Assembly (NCBI RefSeq): GCF_026790145.1
Contig: NZ_JALAMS010000009.1
Coordinates: 1-64,000 of the forward strand
Direction: 5' to 3'
Origin: Bacillus_I endophytica_A
Lineage (GTDB): Bacteria > Bacillota > Bacilli > Bacillales > Bacillaceae_H
DNA length: 64,000 nt
Shown: piece after piece, positions 16,767 to 25,635 of the stretch
How the letters are laid out: every line of letters starts with the position of its first letter
Position numbering within the stretch: position 1 is the stretch's first letter
Made by a program: the position numbers and the translations under genes
The notes under the pieces: model-generated
Told to the model about the DNA's origin: nothing
The model's input: only the letters and a program-made list of their open reading frames with translations
Database searches by the model: none

Positions 16767-16801
16767 AAACAGCCTTGCTTTTATCAAAACAAGACTGTTT
16801 G
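16767..16801 (-). terminator. Terminator of the hydrolase gene
   Basis: CAAACAG...CAAGACTGTTTG pairs with about 11 bp and one bulge, 14 bp beyond the stop codon at 16815. Confidence 0.6.
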
Positions 16802-16814
16802 CTCTCAGCTTTAT

Positions 16815-18338
16815 TTACATAGAAGGATCTTTTTCTTTACCTGTTACAATATCTCTTACATGAAGAGGGTTTGTAGGTGCTTGAATTGTGCCGCTTGATG
16901 GTGGCGGCGTCCCTTTCTCTACCCAATTAACTAATAAATCAAATGACTGATGGGCATAAGGTAGAAGTGGCTGAAGCTTCTTTTTTGAATCAGCACTTGG
17001 ATCCCAAACAAGGCTATCAACGTGATTGCCATTTTCAATCGTATAAAGGCGGTGTATATGGTCCTTTTTATTTTTCTTTATGAGCTTTTCATACGGCTCT
17101 GCATGAATGCTTGGTGGAATGAGAGCATCAAGCGATCCAGCTATGCTAATAAGAGGCGCTTGGATGTTTCCTGTATTCTCAATCTGGGCCACGTTCTTTC
17201 TTACTTGTTTAGGACGCTTGAAGTAGTTATAGTTTTTAAAAATATGGTCATTTGAGCGATCACGTACACCGTTTATGATTGTTAAATAATCTTCCCAAGC
17301 TAATTTTTTTGGAGCGTTAGGATCGAATTCATCTCGGTATATATTTAGCGTAACAAACCAGTACGCTAAATCATGGTAAGGCCAGAGTTCTTCAGATCCT
17401 TTTGGTAATCCTGCTTTATACATTCTTTTTATTGCTTTTTGCTTTTCCTTTCCTTCTCCATATAGAGCAGGCTCAGCATTGTTTACAACGTCTGTAAGAG
17501 AAGTAATTAAATTATCGTTGTTACTTTGCCAAAGAACACCTTCCCAATCTACCCCACCATCATATAAAGGTGGCTCTCCACTGTATTTTACTCCATCATG
17601 CTCAAGGGCATAGCGAACAACATAGCCACTGTTAGAAATTCCAATAGCATATGTTGGAACTTTATGGTCTTTTGTAATAAGCTTACTTGCGCTATTTGAT
17701 TTATCTCCTTTTTTAATCAGAGATGAAGCATGATTGTTCACCAAATAGGTTTGTGCAGCTTTTGTTACCTGCCGAAATCGCTCGTTCCATTCTTTTATGC
17801 TATCTTCCTCTGAAGCAAGCGCATTTTTCACTTTGCCAAGAGCATCATTAGGATCAATCTCCCCCTGTGTTCCTTTATCTGTTACTGCATAAGCGTATCC
17901 TTTTCCTAACATATAGTCGCTAAACAACAAATCTGTACTTGTTTCATTTCGTGTAGCTGGCGAAGCAGAAACAACCAGTTTTCCATTCCATTTGTCTGGC
18001 ACCCGAATGATAAATTTTGAATCGTCAAAGTTCCCCCTTATTTCCCTTCCCGTTATCTGTTGGGGCTTATAGTAGTTATACCATCCCGTATTGTCTGTTT
18101 TGCTTCCCCATTTATAAGGAATTAAGCTTTCGTTTCCAAAAAGTGCAGCCTTTTGATACTGCTCACTATTTACTGTTGTAAGAAACCTTCCTTCTTTCCC
18201 ATCAAATACAGTAACTTCTACACCATGAGCCCCTTTCACAACAGGCGAGAATGCTCCCTCTGTTTTCTTTTCTCCTCCTACCGTAACAAAGCTTAAAGCT
18301 AAAAGAGCTATTCCCCATTTTAAAAGCTTTTTTTTCAC
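16815..18338 (-). CDS. Secreted alpha/beta hydrolase (3HB-oligomer hydrolase/tannase-like)
   Basis: A 507-residue exported esterase-type hydrolase. The signal peptide is KKKLLKWGIALLALSFVTVG, without a lipobox. The probable nucleophile elbow is YAIGISNSGYVVRYAL near residue 250, with Ser in G-x-S-N-S-G. The acid is in SIAGSLDALIPP and the His in NGNHVDSLVW near the C-terminus. The S-N-S-G elbow recalls D-3-hydroxybutyrate oligomer hydrolases and tannase-like enzymes, so a secreted polyester-oligomer or aryl-ester hydrolase is plausible (inference). The start is GTG at 18338, six bases after AAAGGAGGA. An AGAAAGCG-TTTTCT palindrome at about 18356-18370 resembles a degenerate CcpA cre site. The gene stands alone. 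Confidence 0.75.
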   Translation of the reverse strand: MKKKLLKWGIALLALSFVTVGGEKKTEGAFSPVVKGAHGVEVTVFDGKEGRFLTTVNSEQYQKAALFGNESLIPYKWGSKTDNTGWYNYYKPQQITGREIRGNFDDSKFIIRVPDKWNGKLVVSASPATRNETSTDLLFSDYMLGKGYAYAVTDKGTQGEIDPNDALGKVKNALASEEDSIKEWNERFRQVTKAAQTYLVNNHASSLIKKGDKSNSASKLITKDHKVPTYAIGISNSGYVVRYALEHDGVKYSGEPPLYDGGVDWEGVLWQSNNDNLITSLTDVVNNAEPALYGEGKEKQKAIKRMYKAGLPKGSEELWPYHDLAYWFVTLNIYRDEFDPNAPKKLAWEDYLTIINGVRDRSNDHIFKNYNYFKRPKQVRKNVAQIENTGNIQAPLISIAGSLDALIPPSIHAEPYEKLIKKNKKDHIHRLYTIENGNHVDSLVWDPSADSKKKLQPLLPYAHQSFDLLVNWVEKGTPPPSSGTIQAPTNPLHVRDIVTGKEKDPSM

Positions 18339-18557
18339 TGTACTCCTCCTTTTCGAGAAAACGCTTTCTACCACCTTACGTACCTTTTATATTCTTGTTC
18401 TTTCTGTAAAGTCCTGCTCTTTTTGTCCTATGAAAAAAAGCTTAAAAAACGAAAAAAAGGGAAAAAGAACAAGACAAAAAAACTAGTAAAAACAAGGTAC
18501 TTTTCTTTTTGTTTTTCACATATATTTAATAAACCATGCAAGAAAGGAGTTTTTGTA

Positions 18558-19037
18558 TTGCTTGAGGTTATTAGCGCTCTGTATAGTTTCCTTACTTTTA
18601 TTCCTTTTGCCTTCTGTCTTTCTCTTTTACTCACAGTTGGAGTCTTTCTTCAAAAGAAACGCGGCTATAATATAAAGAAAGAAAGCTTTATCTTAAACAG
18701 CGTAGGTGGTTTTCTCCTTTTTTATATCGGCCTTTTACTAGTTAATCTTCAAGCAACAGGGCAGTATAGTGGAATTTCTGGGAGCTACCTTTGTCTTATT
18801 GCAAGCATTACGATCGTTTTGTTAATTTTGTCTCCTATGCATATTAAAGCATATTCTATCTCAATCGCTTCTTGTGCGCTAATCTCTTTTATATTCTCAT
18901 TCAGCTTGACCTTTCTTCCCGCTACCCTCCTTCTAATAGGGAGTTCTCTTCCCTTTATAAAAGGTGAAATTCTAAGAAGAATAGAAGAACCCGATGAAGA
19001 AAAAAGCGCAGAACCTATAAAGGAAGTATCTATATAA
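18558..19037 (+). CDS. Small four-helix membrane protein, unknown function
   Basis: A 159-residue integral membrane protein with about four helices: residues 5-28, 42-60, 73-92 and 100-130. It ends in an acidic cytoplasmic tail (RRIEEPDEEKSAEPIKEV). The start is placed at TTG 18558, eight bases after AAAGGAG. The upstream Lys-rich open frame beginning at 18423 has no ribosome binding site and looks like chance. I do not recognise the family. It is monocistronic and convergent with marR, sharing the terminator. Confidence 0.55.
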   Translation: MLEVISALYSFLTFIPFAFCLSLLLTVGVFLQKKRGYNIKKESFILNSVGGFLLFYIGLLLVNLQATGQYSGISGSYLCLIASITIVLLILSPMHIKAYSISIASCALISFIFSFSLTFLPATLLLIGSSLPFIKGEILRRIEEPDEEKSAEPIKEVSI

Positions 19038-19039
19038 AA

Positions 19040-19071
19040 AAACGCGCGCCAACAGGCACGCGTTTTTTTAA
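19040..19071. terminator. Bidirectional terminator
   Basis: AAACGCGCGCC and GGCACGCGTTT flank AACA, with an A run on the left and a T run on the right. It serves both the membrane-protein gene (+) and marR (-). Confidence 0.85.
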
Positions 19072-19502
19072 GCGACAGGGATATTCTTCTCTAATTTGCC
19101 GAGCAAATCCACCAACGTTTCTTGCTCTTTTGGCGCTAGAACAGAGAAATAGGCTGTCAGCATTTCTAAATGCTTACCTTTTACTTCTCGCACAAGCGCA
19201 CGTCCTTTTGTAGCAAGTTCTACTTTAACCATGCGGCGATCTTTCTTATCATGATAGCGATGCACAAGTTCTTGTTCACTAAGACGATCCACAATAAGAG
19301 TTGCAGCGCTTGGCTTAATATTAAGCTCTGTAACAAGTTCTTTCACATAAAGAGAACGCTCACAGTCAAGTAAAAACAACGTTTGAAACTGAAGGGGCGT
19401 GATGTTATAAGGATGAAGATTATGCTTAGCCGATAACCTGATTTTCTTTGTAATACTCATCATCGTTTTGTGGGCTTTATTAATCGTTTCTCCGTTAGCC
19501 AT
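19068..19502 (-). CDS. MarR-family regulator of the EmrAB-like operon
   Basis: A 144-residue MarR repressor. The winged helix spans LHPYNITPLQFQTLFLLDCE through ELNIKPSAATLIVDRLSEQE and the wing YHDKKDRRMVKVELATKGRA. It is the last gene of a five-gene operon: HlyD-like adaptor, EmrB-like pump, flavodoxin-like quinone reductase, small anchored protein, then this gene. That suggests negative feedback on a drug- or quinone-responsive efflux operon. Its operator probably lies upstream of the adaptor gene at 22755, where AT-rich palindromes are found. Confidence 0.9.
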   Translation of the reverse strand: MANGETINKAHKTMMSITKKIRLSAKHNLHPYNITPLQFQTLFLLDCERSLYVKELVTELNIKPSAATLIVDRLSEQELVHRYHDKKDRRMVKVELATKGRALVREVKGKHLEMLTAYFSVLAPKEQETLVDLLGKLEKNIPVA

Positions 19503-19525
19503 CCTGTCTCATCCCTTCTCCATCG

Positions 19526-19888
19526 CTATTCATTATCTTTTTTATTCATAGATTTGAGTGCTTGTCGAAAAGCATCGTCGTTCATTTCACTAGATGATGA
19601 TGAAGACTCTGGTTTCTTTTCTTTATCGCTCATGTTCTTTAGCGCTTGGCGGTACGCATTATCGTTCATTTCGTTTGAATCTCTTTTTACAGCTCTTGGC
19701 TCTTCACGTTTTTCAACAGCAGGCTCTTCACGTTTCTTCGTTTCTGTTGGTTGTTGGGTATTTTCTTCGGAAGGCTGTGTTTTCACTGCTTTTTTCTCGT
19801 TCGAACGAGAAAGACTTCTAATATTCACAGAAACAATAAGTGCAATAAGTACAACAGCAATAACCGCAATGATTATAATTGTTAACAT
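19526..19888 (-). CDS. Small membrane-anchored protein with repeated motif
   Basis: A 120-residue protein with one N-terminal membrane helix (residues 2-23) and a charged, low-complexity remainder. Two copies of a 13-residue motif occur: NEMNDNAYRQALKNM and SEMNDDAFRQALKSM, separated by a serine run. The function is unknown. It starts eight bases after the flavodoxin stop and is followed by marR, so it belongs to the efflux operon. The repeats could be protein-binding elements facing the cytoplasm (inference). Confidence 0.65.
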   Translation of the reverse strand: MLTIIIIAVIAVVLIALIVSVNIRSLSRSNEKKAVKTQPSEENTQQPTETKKREEPAVEKREEPRAVKRDSNEMNDNAYRQALKNMSDKEKKPESSSSSSEMNDDAFRQALKSMNKKDNE

Positions 19889-19896
19889 ATAATCAC

Positions 19897-20430
19897 CTAC
19901 AGTTGCTGACCTTTGAATTTAGCTGTTACTCCTGCAACACGTTTTCCTAGTGCCATTCCTAGCTGTTTATCCTCTTCAGAAAGAAGACCATTGCTTTCAA
20001 CAGGACAAGTAATGCCTACGCCGTAGTAAGAACCGTAAAGGGCATTTTCTGGTATATTTCCAGTAAGACCTGTAATAATCATACCTTGATGAAGCATTGG
20101 CGTAATTAAATTAAGCATTGTAGCTTCAAGTCCACCGTGTGTTGTAGCTGTTGTGCAAAATACAGCCCCAACTTTATTAATTAATTTCCCTTCTGCCCAA
20201 AGATATCCAAGCTTATCGATCCAAGCTTTTAAGCCTGAACTGATTGTTCCAAAGTGCCCTGGACATCCCCAGATAATTGCGTCCATCTCTGGAAGCTCTC
20301 TTACATTTGCTTCATGAACAGAGCGGAGAAAAACTTCTCCACCTTGTACCATACGAGCTCCTTCAGCAATTGATTTTGCAAGCTCTTCAGTATGTCCGCC
20401 TTCGCTATCATAAACAATACAAATCTTCAT
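19897..20430 (-). CDS. Flavodoxin-fold NAD(P)H:quinone oxidoreductase (WrbA-like)
   Basis: A 177-residue flavodoxin-like protein. The FMN phosphate loop is VYDSEGGHTEELAKSIAEGA, and WGCPGHFGTISSGLKAWID and TTATTHGGLEATMLN match the WrbA/NQO family. WrbA-type enzymes reduce quinones by two electrons and limit redox cycling. Placement between an EmrB-like pump and a MarR repressor suggests a combined response to electrophilic or quinone drugs. The start is ATG at 20430 behind GGGGGAG; ATG at 20436 is too close to that site. Confidence 0.87.
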   Translation of the reverse strand: MKICIVYDSEGGHTEELAKSIAEGARMVQGGEVFLRSVHEANVRELPEMDAIIWGCPGHFGTISSGLKAWIDKLGYLWAEGKLINKVGAVFCTTATTHGGLEATMLNLITPMLHQGMIITGLTGNIPENALYGSYYGVGITCPVESNGLLSEEDKQLGMALGKRVAGVTAKFKGQQL

Positions 20431-20462
20431 AACCATTTCTCCCCCTTTTTCCCTTTAAATTA

Positions 20463-22076
20463 TTAAGAAGTTTTCGGAGCTGGAAGCATTTTTGTTTCTT
20501 CTTGTACAGGTTCAATTGCTTCTTTTGTCTGTGGATCTTTACGAACATCACGTAAGAAAAAGCTTAAAATCAAACCAATAACAGCAATTCCTGTTGCCCA
20601 GAAGAAAGCATCGTTAATGCCCATTACAGTAGCGTGCTCACTTGCGTTAGCATACACTTGCTTCACAGCTGTTTGCTGTGCTTGTTCCATTGGCACATGC
20701 ATAGCTGAAGCAATTTTGACTGTTAGCTCATGAAAGCTTTGCATAAAACCAGTGTTTGATGTATTCATATTCTCAGTTAAAGCACCTAAATGGAACGTTG
20801 TGCGGTTTGTAAAAATCGTTGTGACAAGACTAATTCCAATTGATCCACTAACTTGACGTAGCGTATTTGACATTGATGAACCATGGTTGTTCAGACGAGA
20901 TGGCAACTGGTTTAAACCTGCTGTCATAATTGGCATCATAAGAAGCGACATCCCAAATGAACGGAACATATACACAGTTAGTAGATGTGCATATGACGTT
21001 GTTAATGTTAGTTGTGTAAACTGGAACGTTGTAACAACAGTAATAATCATTCCAACGATACCAAGCGGTCTTGGCCCAATCTTATCAAATAGAATACCAG
21101 AAATCGGCGACATAATAAGCATAATAATCGCTCCTGGTAGTAGTAATAAACCTGAATCAAGCGGTGTATACCCGCGAATATTCTGCAAGTAAATTGGTAG
21201 TAAATACATACCTGCAAAAAGGCTAATTGTAAGTGCAATGTTAATAATGCTTGATAGTGTGAAAATATTAAATTTAAATACGCGCATATCTAGCATTGGA
21301 TGTGGTGAACGCAATTGTTGGATTGCAAACACCGCAAGTAGGATAACTCCAATAATCATTGTTGAAAGGACAATAGGATCTGTCCATCCATCTTGACCTG
21401 CTTCACTAAATCCGTAAAGAAGAAGTGCCATACCTAACAAAGAAGTTGTCGCACCAAAAACATCAACCTTAATGTTTTTCCCTTCTTGAATATCTTTTAA
21501 TTTAAAGAAAGCAAAAACAAATACGATTACACCTAATGGAACCATTCCTTCAAACAAAAGGTGCCAATCATAATTTTCTACAACCCAACCTGATAAAGTT
21601 GGTCCAATAGCCGGTGCGAACATCATCGCAAGACCAAAGATCCCCATTCCTTTCCCGCGCATTTCTGGTGGGAAAATCTGAACAATAATTGCCATAACAA
21701 GTGGTGCAAGTACACCACCACCAATGGCTTGAATTAAGCGGCCAACAAGCATAATTGGGAACGTTGTTGCAATCCCACAAATAAGCGATCCAAGCGTAAA
21801 TACAAACATCGCAAATAGGAATAGCTTACGAACTCCAAAACGTTCAATTAAGAAAGCAGATAGTGGAATAAGTGCTCCGTTGACGAGCATATAACCTGTT
21901 AAAAGCCACTGTGCACTGCTTGCTGTTACGCCAAATTCATTAATTAAATGGGGTAAGGCTACATTTAATAGCGTTTGGTTCAAAATAGCTAGGAACAAAC
22001 CAAGCATAACAATGGCTAGAAGCATGCCTTGACCAGAGTTTTTTGAACCTGAGTTTCCATTAACAGATGAAGCCAT
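20463..22076 (-). CDS. EmrB-like DHA2 MFS multidrug efflux pump
   Basis: A 537-residue transporter with 14 predicted helices. Typical DHA2 features are LFLAILNQTLLNVALPHLIN in helix 1, ERFGVRKLFLFAMFVFTLGS (motif A), GRLIQAIGGGVLAPLVM and APAIGPTLSGWVVENYDWH (motif C). It lies 40 bp downstream of the HlyD/EmrA-like adaptor gene. In Gram-positives the adaptor stays in the membrane without an outer-membrane partner. The substrate is probably a hydrophobic drug or fatty acid. Confidence 0.9.
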   Translation of the reverse strand: MASSVNGNSGSKNSGQGMLLAIVMLGLFLAILNQTLLNVALPHLINEFGVTASSAQWLLTGYMLVNGALIPLSAFLIERFGVRKLFLFAMFVFTLGSLICGIATTFPIMLVGRLIQAIGGGVLAPLVMAIIVQIFPPEMRGKGMGIFGLAMMFAPAIGPTLSGWVVENYDWHLLFEGMVPLGVIVFVFAFFKLKDIQEGKNIKVDVFGATTSLLGMALLLYGFSEAGQDGWTDPIVLSTMIIGVILLAVFAIQQLRSPHPMLDMRVFKFNIFTLSSIINIALTISLFAGMYLLPIYLQNIRGYTPLDSGLLLLPGAIIMLIMSPISGILFDKIGPRPLGIVGMIITVVTTFQFTQLTLTTSYAHLLTVYMFRSFGMSLLMMPIMTAGLNQLPSRLNNHGSSMSNTLRQVSGSIGISLVTTIFTNRTTFHLGALTENMNTSNTGFMQSFHELTVKIASAMHVPMEQAQQTAVKQVYANASEHATVMGINDAFFWATGIAVIGLILSFFLRDVRKDPQTKEAIEPVQEETKMLPAPKTS

Positions 22077-22116
22077 TAAATTTCCTCCTTTCCCTTTTCA
22101 AAAATTATCTATCTTA

Positions 22117-22755
22117 TTAGTTTTTGTTGATTTTTACTTGTGCGTTCATTCCTGGTAAAACATTCTCAGAGTAGTTAGAGATTGAAATTTTAACTGGAAT
22201 TGTGTGTGTTACTTTTGTATAGTTGCCATCAGTATTCGTGCTTGGCATTAAAGAGAAAAGTGAGTTTGTTGCAGAACCTACTTCTTCTACTTTTCCATCA
22301 ATTGTTGTACCTTCGTCACCATCAACAGTGACTTCTACATCGTCACCTTTTTCAATATCTTTTAGCTTATTTTCTTCAATGTTAGCTGTTACATAAAGTT
22401 GAGTCATATCCACTACTTCAGCAACTGCTTGACCTTGTTGTACTACTTCATTATTTAAAACATCTTTTTTAACGATTTTTCCATCTTCAGGAGCTGTTAC
22501 ATCTACGCTGCCCTCTCCTGTATTTACATTAGCAACAGCGTTGTCTTTTGAAACATCTTCGCCTTCTTCAACAGACCAATCTGCTAATTTCCCTGACTGT
22601 GGAGCAGTGATGCTTTTCACATCTCCCATAACTTGTGCATTTTCTGTTTTGATGTAGTTAGCGTTTTGGTAGTAGTAGTACCCGCCGCCTCCAACTAATG
22701 CTAAAATAACGATGATACCAATGATGTTGATTAAAACTAAACGACCTCTTGACAT
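22117..22755 (-). CDS. HlyD/EmrA-like membrane adaptor
   Basis: A 212-residue adaptor with one N-terminal helix (LVLINIIGIIVILALVGGGG) and a short lipoyl/beta-barrel region. A split biotinyl-lipoyl motif is seen at VMGDVKSITAPQSGKLADWS and DVTAPEDGKIVKKDVLN. The barrel follows, with YVTANIEENKLKDIEKGDDV. The long coiled-coil hairpin of E. coli EmrA is missing, as expected without an outer membrane. It is the first gene of the emrA-emrB-quinone reductase-small protein-marR operon. Confidence 0.87.
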   Translation of the reverse strand: MSRGRLVLINIIGIIVILALVGGGGYYYYQNANYIKTENAQVMGDVKSITAPQSGKLADWSVEEGEDVSKDNAVANVNTGEGSVDVTAPEDGKIVKKDVLNNEVVQQGQAVAEVVDMTQLYVTANIEENKLKDIEKGDDVEVTVDGDEGTTIDGKVEEVGSATNSLFSLMPSTNTDGNYTKVTHTIPVKISISNYSENVLPGMNAQVKINKN

Positions 22756-23063
22756 AATCTTGCTCCTTTCTCCATTTAAAATAATTAATTAAATTTATAT
22801 TTAACTTTATTAAATAAAAACCGTAGAATAAGCTCTTTTTTTAAGAGAGCTACTTTTTTACTACATAAAATTGTATATTCACTACGGTAATTACTTTCTT
22901 ATAAAGTTAATTTACATATGGAATCTTACCATACGAATATATATAAAAGCAACAATTTTTTCTTATAATTTTTTTGGTTATTTTTTCAATAAAATCTCCC
23001 TTTTCTTCCCTCTTCTTTTTCTTCTATAATAGAGCAGGAATAACTCAAAAGGAGCTTACTATA
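22756..23063. promoter_or_regulatory. Divergent promoter region, emr operon and ypcP
   Basis: Next to the adaptor gene is a very AT-rich stretch (22775-22828) containing TTAATTAA-type palindromes and AAATAAAG/CTTTATT elements. It is a likely MarR binding zone. A hairpin AGCTCT...AGAGCT lies at about 22832-22854. AAAGGAG at about 23048 serves ypcP. No gene is present. Confidence 0.4.
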
Positions 23064-23945
23064 ATGAAGAAAAAAACGCTGCTGTTAATTGACGGCTTCA
23101 ATTTGCTTAGTCGCGGTTACTTTGCTACAGCATATGGACGAGATGAAGAAGATCTTACAAAAAATATCGACGGCGCCTATATTAATGCTTTAAATGTATT
23201 TTTTCGAAAGCTATTTCAGCTTTTTAGACAATATGAGGTAACACATGCATTAGTTGCTTGGGATGTAAAAAGAAATGAGACAGACCGCCGAGTAAAATAC
23301 GATTTTTACAAAGCAACTCGTAATGAACTTCCTCCCCCTCTTATTGAACAATACGAAACATGTCAAAAAATATTAGATGCTCTCTCAATTAAACAGATGG
23401 CTCTTGCCCCCTATGAGGCAGATGACCTTATCGGCTCTTTATCCCTTTCATGGACTGTTCAAGAGGAAGGAAAGTGTTATATTTATAGCAATGATAAGGA
23501 TTTATTTCAACTATTAAATGAAGATGTAGCTCAAATTGTCGCAGGAAAACGTGGTGATAACGTTTTTACAATGGAAGATTTTCAAACGGAATATGGCATT
23601 TCACCTTCTCAATGGGTAGATGTTAAAGCACTGCTTGGCGATAAAAGTGATAATATTCCCGGTTGCCGTGGCGTTGGCGAAAAGGCAGCTCTTCCTCTTA
23701 TCCAGCTTTATGGGTCTATTGACAGCCTTTATGAGAATGTTGAAACGCTTGATAAGAAGTTTAATCGATATAAGAAGAAGCTTTTAGAAGGAAGGGAAAC
23801 AACCCTTGTGAGTAAAGAACTAGCTCAAATTCTCTGTTCTATTCCTGAACTTCAAGCGTTTGATTTTAATACTCTTTCTCTTGATCTTACTGAAACACTT
23901 GTATATAAAGAAATGAATAAGATAGGCATTTTCGCTTCTTTTTAA
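23064..23945 (+). CDS. ypcP: 5'-3' exonuclease, YpcP/FEN family
   Basis: A 293-residue flap-endonuclease-like 5'-3' exonuclease, similar to the nuclease domain of DNA polymerase I but stand-alone. Metal-binding acidic clusters are visible in LLIDGFNLLSRGYFAT, LAPYEADDLIGSL and CYIYSNDKDLFQLL. The helix-hairpin-helix is LLGDKSDNIPGCRGVGEKAA. It probably removes RNA primers and flaps during Okazaki fragment processing. The start is ATG at 23064 with AAAGGAG; the earlier in-frame codon at 22974 has no ribosome binding site. It is monocistronic. Confidence 0.9.
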   Translation: MKKKTLLLIDGFNLLSRGYFATAYGRDEEDLTKNIDGAYINALNVFFRKLFQLFRQYEVTHALVAWDVKRNETDRRVKYDFYKATRNELPPPLIEQYETCQKILDALSIKQMALAPYEADDLIGSLSLSWTVQEEGKCYIYSNDKDLFQLLNEDVAQIVAGKRGDNVFTMEDFQTEYGISPSQWVDVKALLGDKSDNIPGCRGVGEKAALPLIQLYGSIDSLYENVETLDKKFNRYKKKLLEGRETTLVSKELAQILCSIPELQAFDFNTLSLDLTETLVYKEMNKIGIFASF

Positions 23946-23975
23946 AGAGCTCCCCTGTATAAGGGGAGCTCTTAT
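23944..23975. terminator. Bidirectional terminator
   Basis: AAGAGCTCCCC and GGGGAGCTCTT flank TGTATAA. It ends ypcP (+) and the AhpD-like gene (-). Confidence 0.85.
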
Positions 23976-23976
23976 A

Positions 23977-24384
23977 TTATGGACGTAAATCCATCATTTC
24001 ACCAAAATATTGAGAAGCGGTCGTAAAACAAACAAAAGCGCAAAGTTCGCTTATTTCTTTTTCATTAAACGTTTCTTTTAATACTTCAAAAGTTCCCTGT
24101 GGGATAGCGCTCCCTACTCTTAAAAAAACACTCACAAATCCGAGAGCCTTTATCGTTTTTTCATCCTGAATATTTTTCTCAGGTTCTCTTTTAGCTTTGC
24201 AATAAAGACAGCCGTTTCCATGAGCAAGTGCTGTTCGCACATGTTCCTTTAAATCCTTTGAAAGCGACATAGTGTTTTCAAGTACTTCCCCTAATTCACT
24301 CCACTTTTTCATTACTTCTTCATTATGTCCTAGAAGCTTTTGAAATGAAGTTTCTCCATTTAATGATAAGGATATTGTTGTCAT
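23977..24384 (-). CDS. AhpD-like/carboxymuconolactone decarboxylase family protein
   Basis: A 135-residue all-helical protein of the AhpD/CMD superfamily. The core motif is RTALAHGNGCLYCKAKREPE, with a CxxC pair near residues 62-65 and the preceding His-Gly. In AhpD the two cysteines transfer electrons to peroxiredoxin. The exact reaction here is not clear, as the proton-relay Glu common in AhpD is not obvious. It is divergent from the Lrp-type regulator 137 bp away, which might regulate it (inference). Confidence 0.72.
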   Translation of the reverse strand: MTTISLSLNGETSFQKLLGHNEEVMKKWSELGEVLENTMSLSKDLKEHVRTALAHGNGCLYCKAKREPEKNIQDEKTIKALGFVSVFLRVGSAIPQGTFEVLKETFNEKEISELCAFVCFTTASQYFGEMMDLRP

Positions 24385-24521
24385 TGTTCCTCTTCCTTCC
24401 TGTTTTCAAGTAAATTATGTTACAATTATAGAAAGAAAAAGAACTTTTTCACATTTCAAATGAAACTAAAAAACAAGAGATAAATTTTATTTGATATAAA
24501 TTTTGAAGAAGAAGGTTGCGT

Positions 24522-24962
24522 ATGAAAATTGACGAGTTAGATATTAAAATTATGAAAGAACTAAAGAAAAATGCGAGGCTTTCAATACGACAACTTAGTC
24601 AAAAAGTCAATTTATCCCCACCGTCTGTAGCTGAAAGAGTTAGAAGACTTGAAGATGAAGAGGTCATTGAACGCTATACCATTGACGTCAATAGAACAAA
24701 GCTTGGTTATTCTATTGACTGTATTATTGAAGTTACCGTTAAAAATGGAAAACATGAAGCATTTAAAACGTTTATTGAGCAGCATCCTAACGCTTTATTC
24801 TGCTATCGTATTACAGGAAAGTCCTGTTTTATGGTCATGCTAACTGTGGAAAAGCTTGAACAGATTGAAGATTTTATTAACGATGTGACCTCTTATACAA
24901 CAACGTTTACAAATATTATTTTTTCAAGCGTAAAACTTCAAAATGAAAGTCTTTTTACTTAG
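24522..24962 (+). CDS. Lrp/AsnC-family transcriptional regulator
   Basis: A 146-residue feast/famine regulator. The N-terminal HTH is IDELDIKIMKELKKNARLSI through VNLSPPSVAERVRRLEDEEV. The RAM ligand domain begins IDCIIEVTVKNGKHEAFKTF and contains YRITGKSCFMVMLTV. ATG at 24522 follows GAAGAAGG. Such proteins sense amino acids. It diverges from the AhpD-like gene, and no amino-acid enzyme or transporter is adjacent. Confidence 0.9.
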   Translation: MKIDELDIKIMKELKKNARLSIRQLSQKVNLSPPSVAERVRRLEDEEVIERYTIDVNRTKLGYSIDCIIEVTVKNGKHEAFKTFIEQHPNALFCYRITGKSCFMVMLTVEKLEQIEDFINDVTSYTTTFTNIIFSSVKLQNESLFT

Positions 24963-25003
24963 TTCATTAGAAGGAGAAAAGAACAATTTCTAGAAAGGTT
25001 TAT

Positions 25004-25031
25004 TTGAAAACGTTTTTTTTATTATTATAAT
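25004..25031 (+). promoter_or_regulatory. SigmaA promoter of marR2
   Basis: TTGAAA (25004-25009) and TATAAT (25026-25031) with a 16-bp spacer, 54 bp upstream of the MarR start. Confidence 0.65.
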
Positions 25032-25084
25032 AGAAGGAGAATAAAAAGCGTTTTGGTTTTATTATAAAGGGGGCATTACCAAAA

Positions 25085-25558
25085 ATGAGTGAATATCCAA
25101 AAGAGATAAAAGAACAGTTAGAACATATGGATCGTATGAAGGATACGTTTTTTCGCCATAAAAAAAAGCTTGTTGAAGAATTATGTAGTAAGCTTCCTTA
25201 CAACATTACTCCGACAAAATATTATATGCTTAAATTTATTTACGAAAAAGAAAAATGCATGGTTGTTGATGTATCCAAAAAACTGGAGTTATCGTCTGGG
25301 GCCACAACTATTACTCTTAATCAGCTTGAAGAATATGATTTAATTGAAAGACGGCGTGATAGCCGGGATCGTCGCATTGTTTGGCTAACACTGTCGGAAC
25401 AAGGAAACGAACTTGTTCGCAACGCTCTAAAAAAGCGTGATGAATTTTGGGGCAAAATGCTCGCGGTTTTAACAGAGGATGAAACAAAGGAATATTTCCG
25501 TATTCTTGAAAAAATCGAAAACGGAATTGAAAGAAATTTAGATGGGATAAAAAGATAA
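25085..25558 (+). CDS. MarR-family transcriptional regulator
   Basis: A 157-residue MarR protein. The recognition helix region is SKKLELSSGATTITLNQLEE and the wing is ERRRDSRDRRIVWLTLSEQG. N- and C-terminal helices supply dimerisation. GGGGGC precedes the ATG. It is monocistronic with a weak AAAGATAA...TTATCTTT hairpin after the stop. No target gene is suggested by the neighbours. Confidence 0.9.
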   Translation: MSEYPKEIKEQLEHMDRMKDTFFRHKKKLVEELCSKLPYNITPTKYYMLKFIYEKEKCMVVDVSKKLELSSGATTITLNQLEEYDLIERRRDSRDRRIVWLTLSEQGNELVRNALKKRDEFWGKMLAVLTEDETKEYFRILEKIENGIERNLDGIKR

Positions 25559-25635
25559 CAGAAATCATTTTGATCTCTATTATCTTTCTACATCAAAATA
25601 TGAGTTATAAGGTCATCTAATAAATACAAAATATG

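Noticed and set aside
18355..18370. AGAAAGCGTTTTCT as a CcpA cre site for the secreted hydrolase
   Set aside because: Both outer consensus positions differ, and it lies between promoter and start; not strong enough for its own entry.
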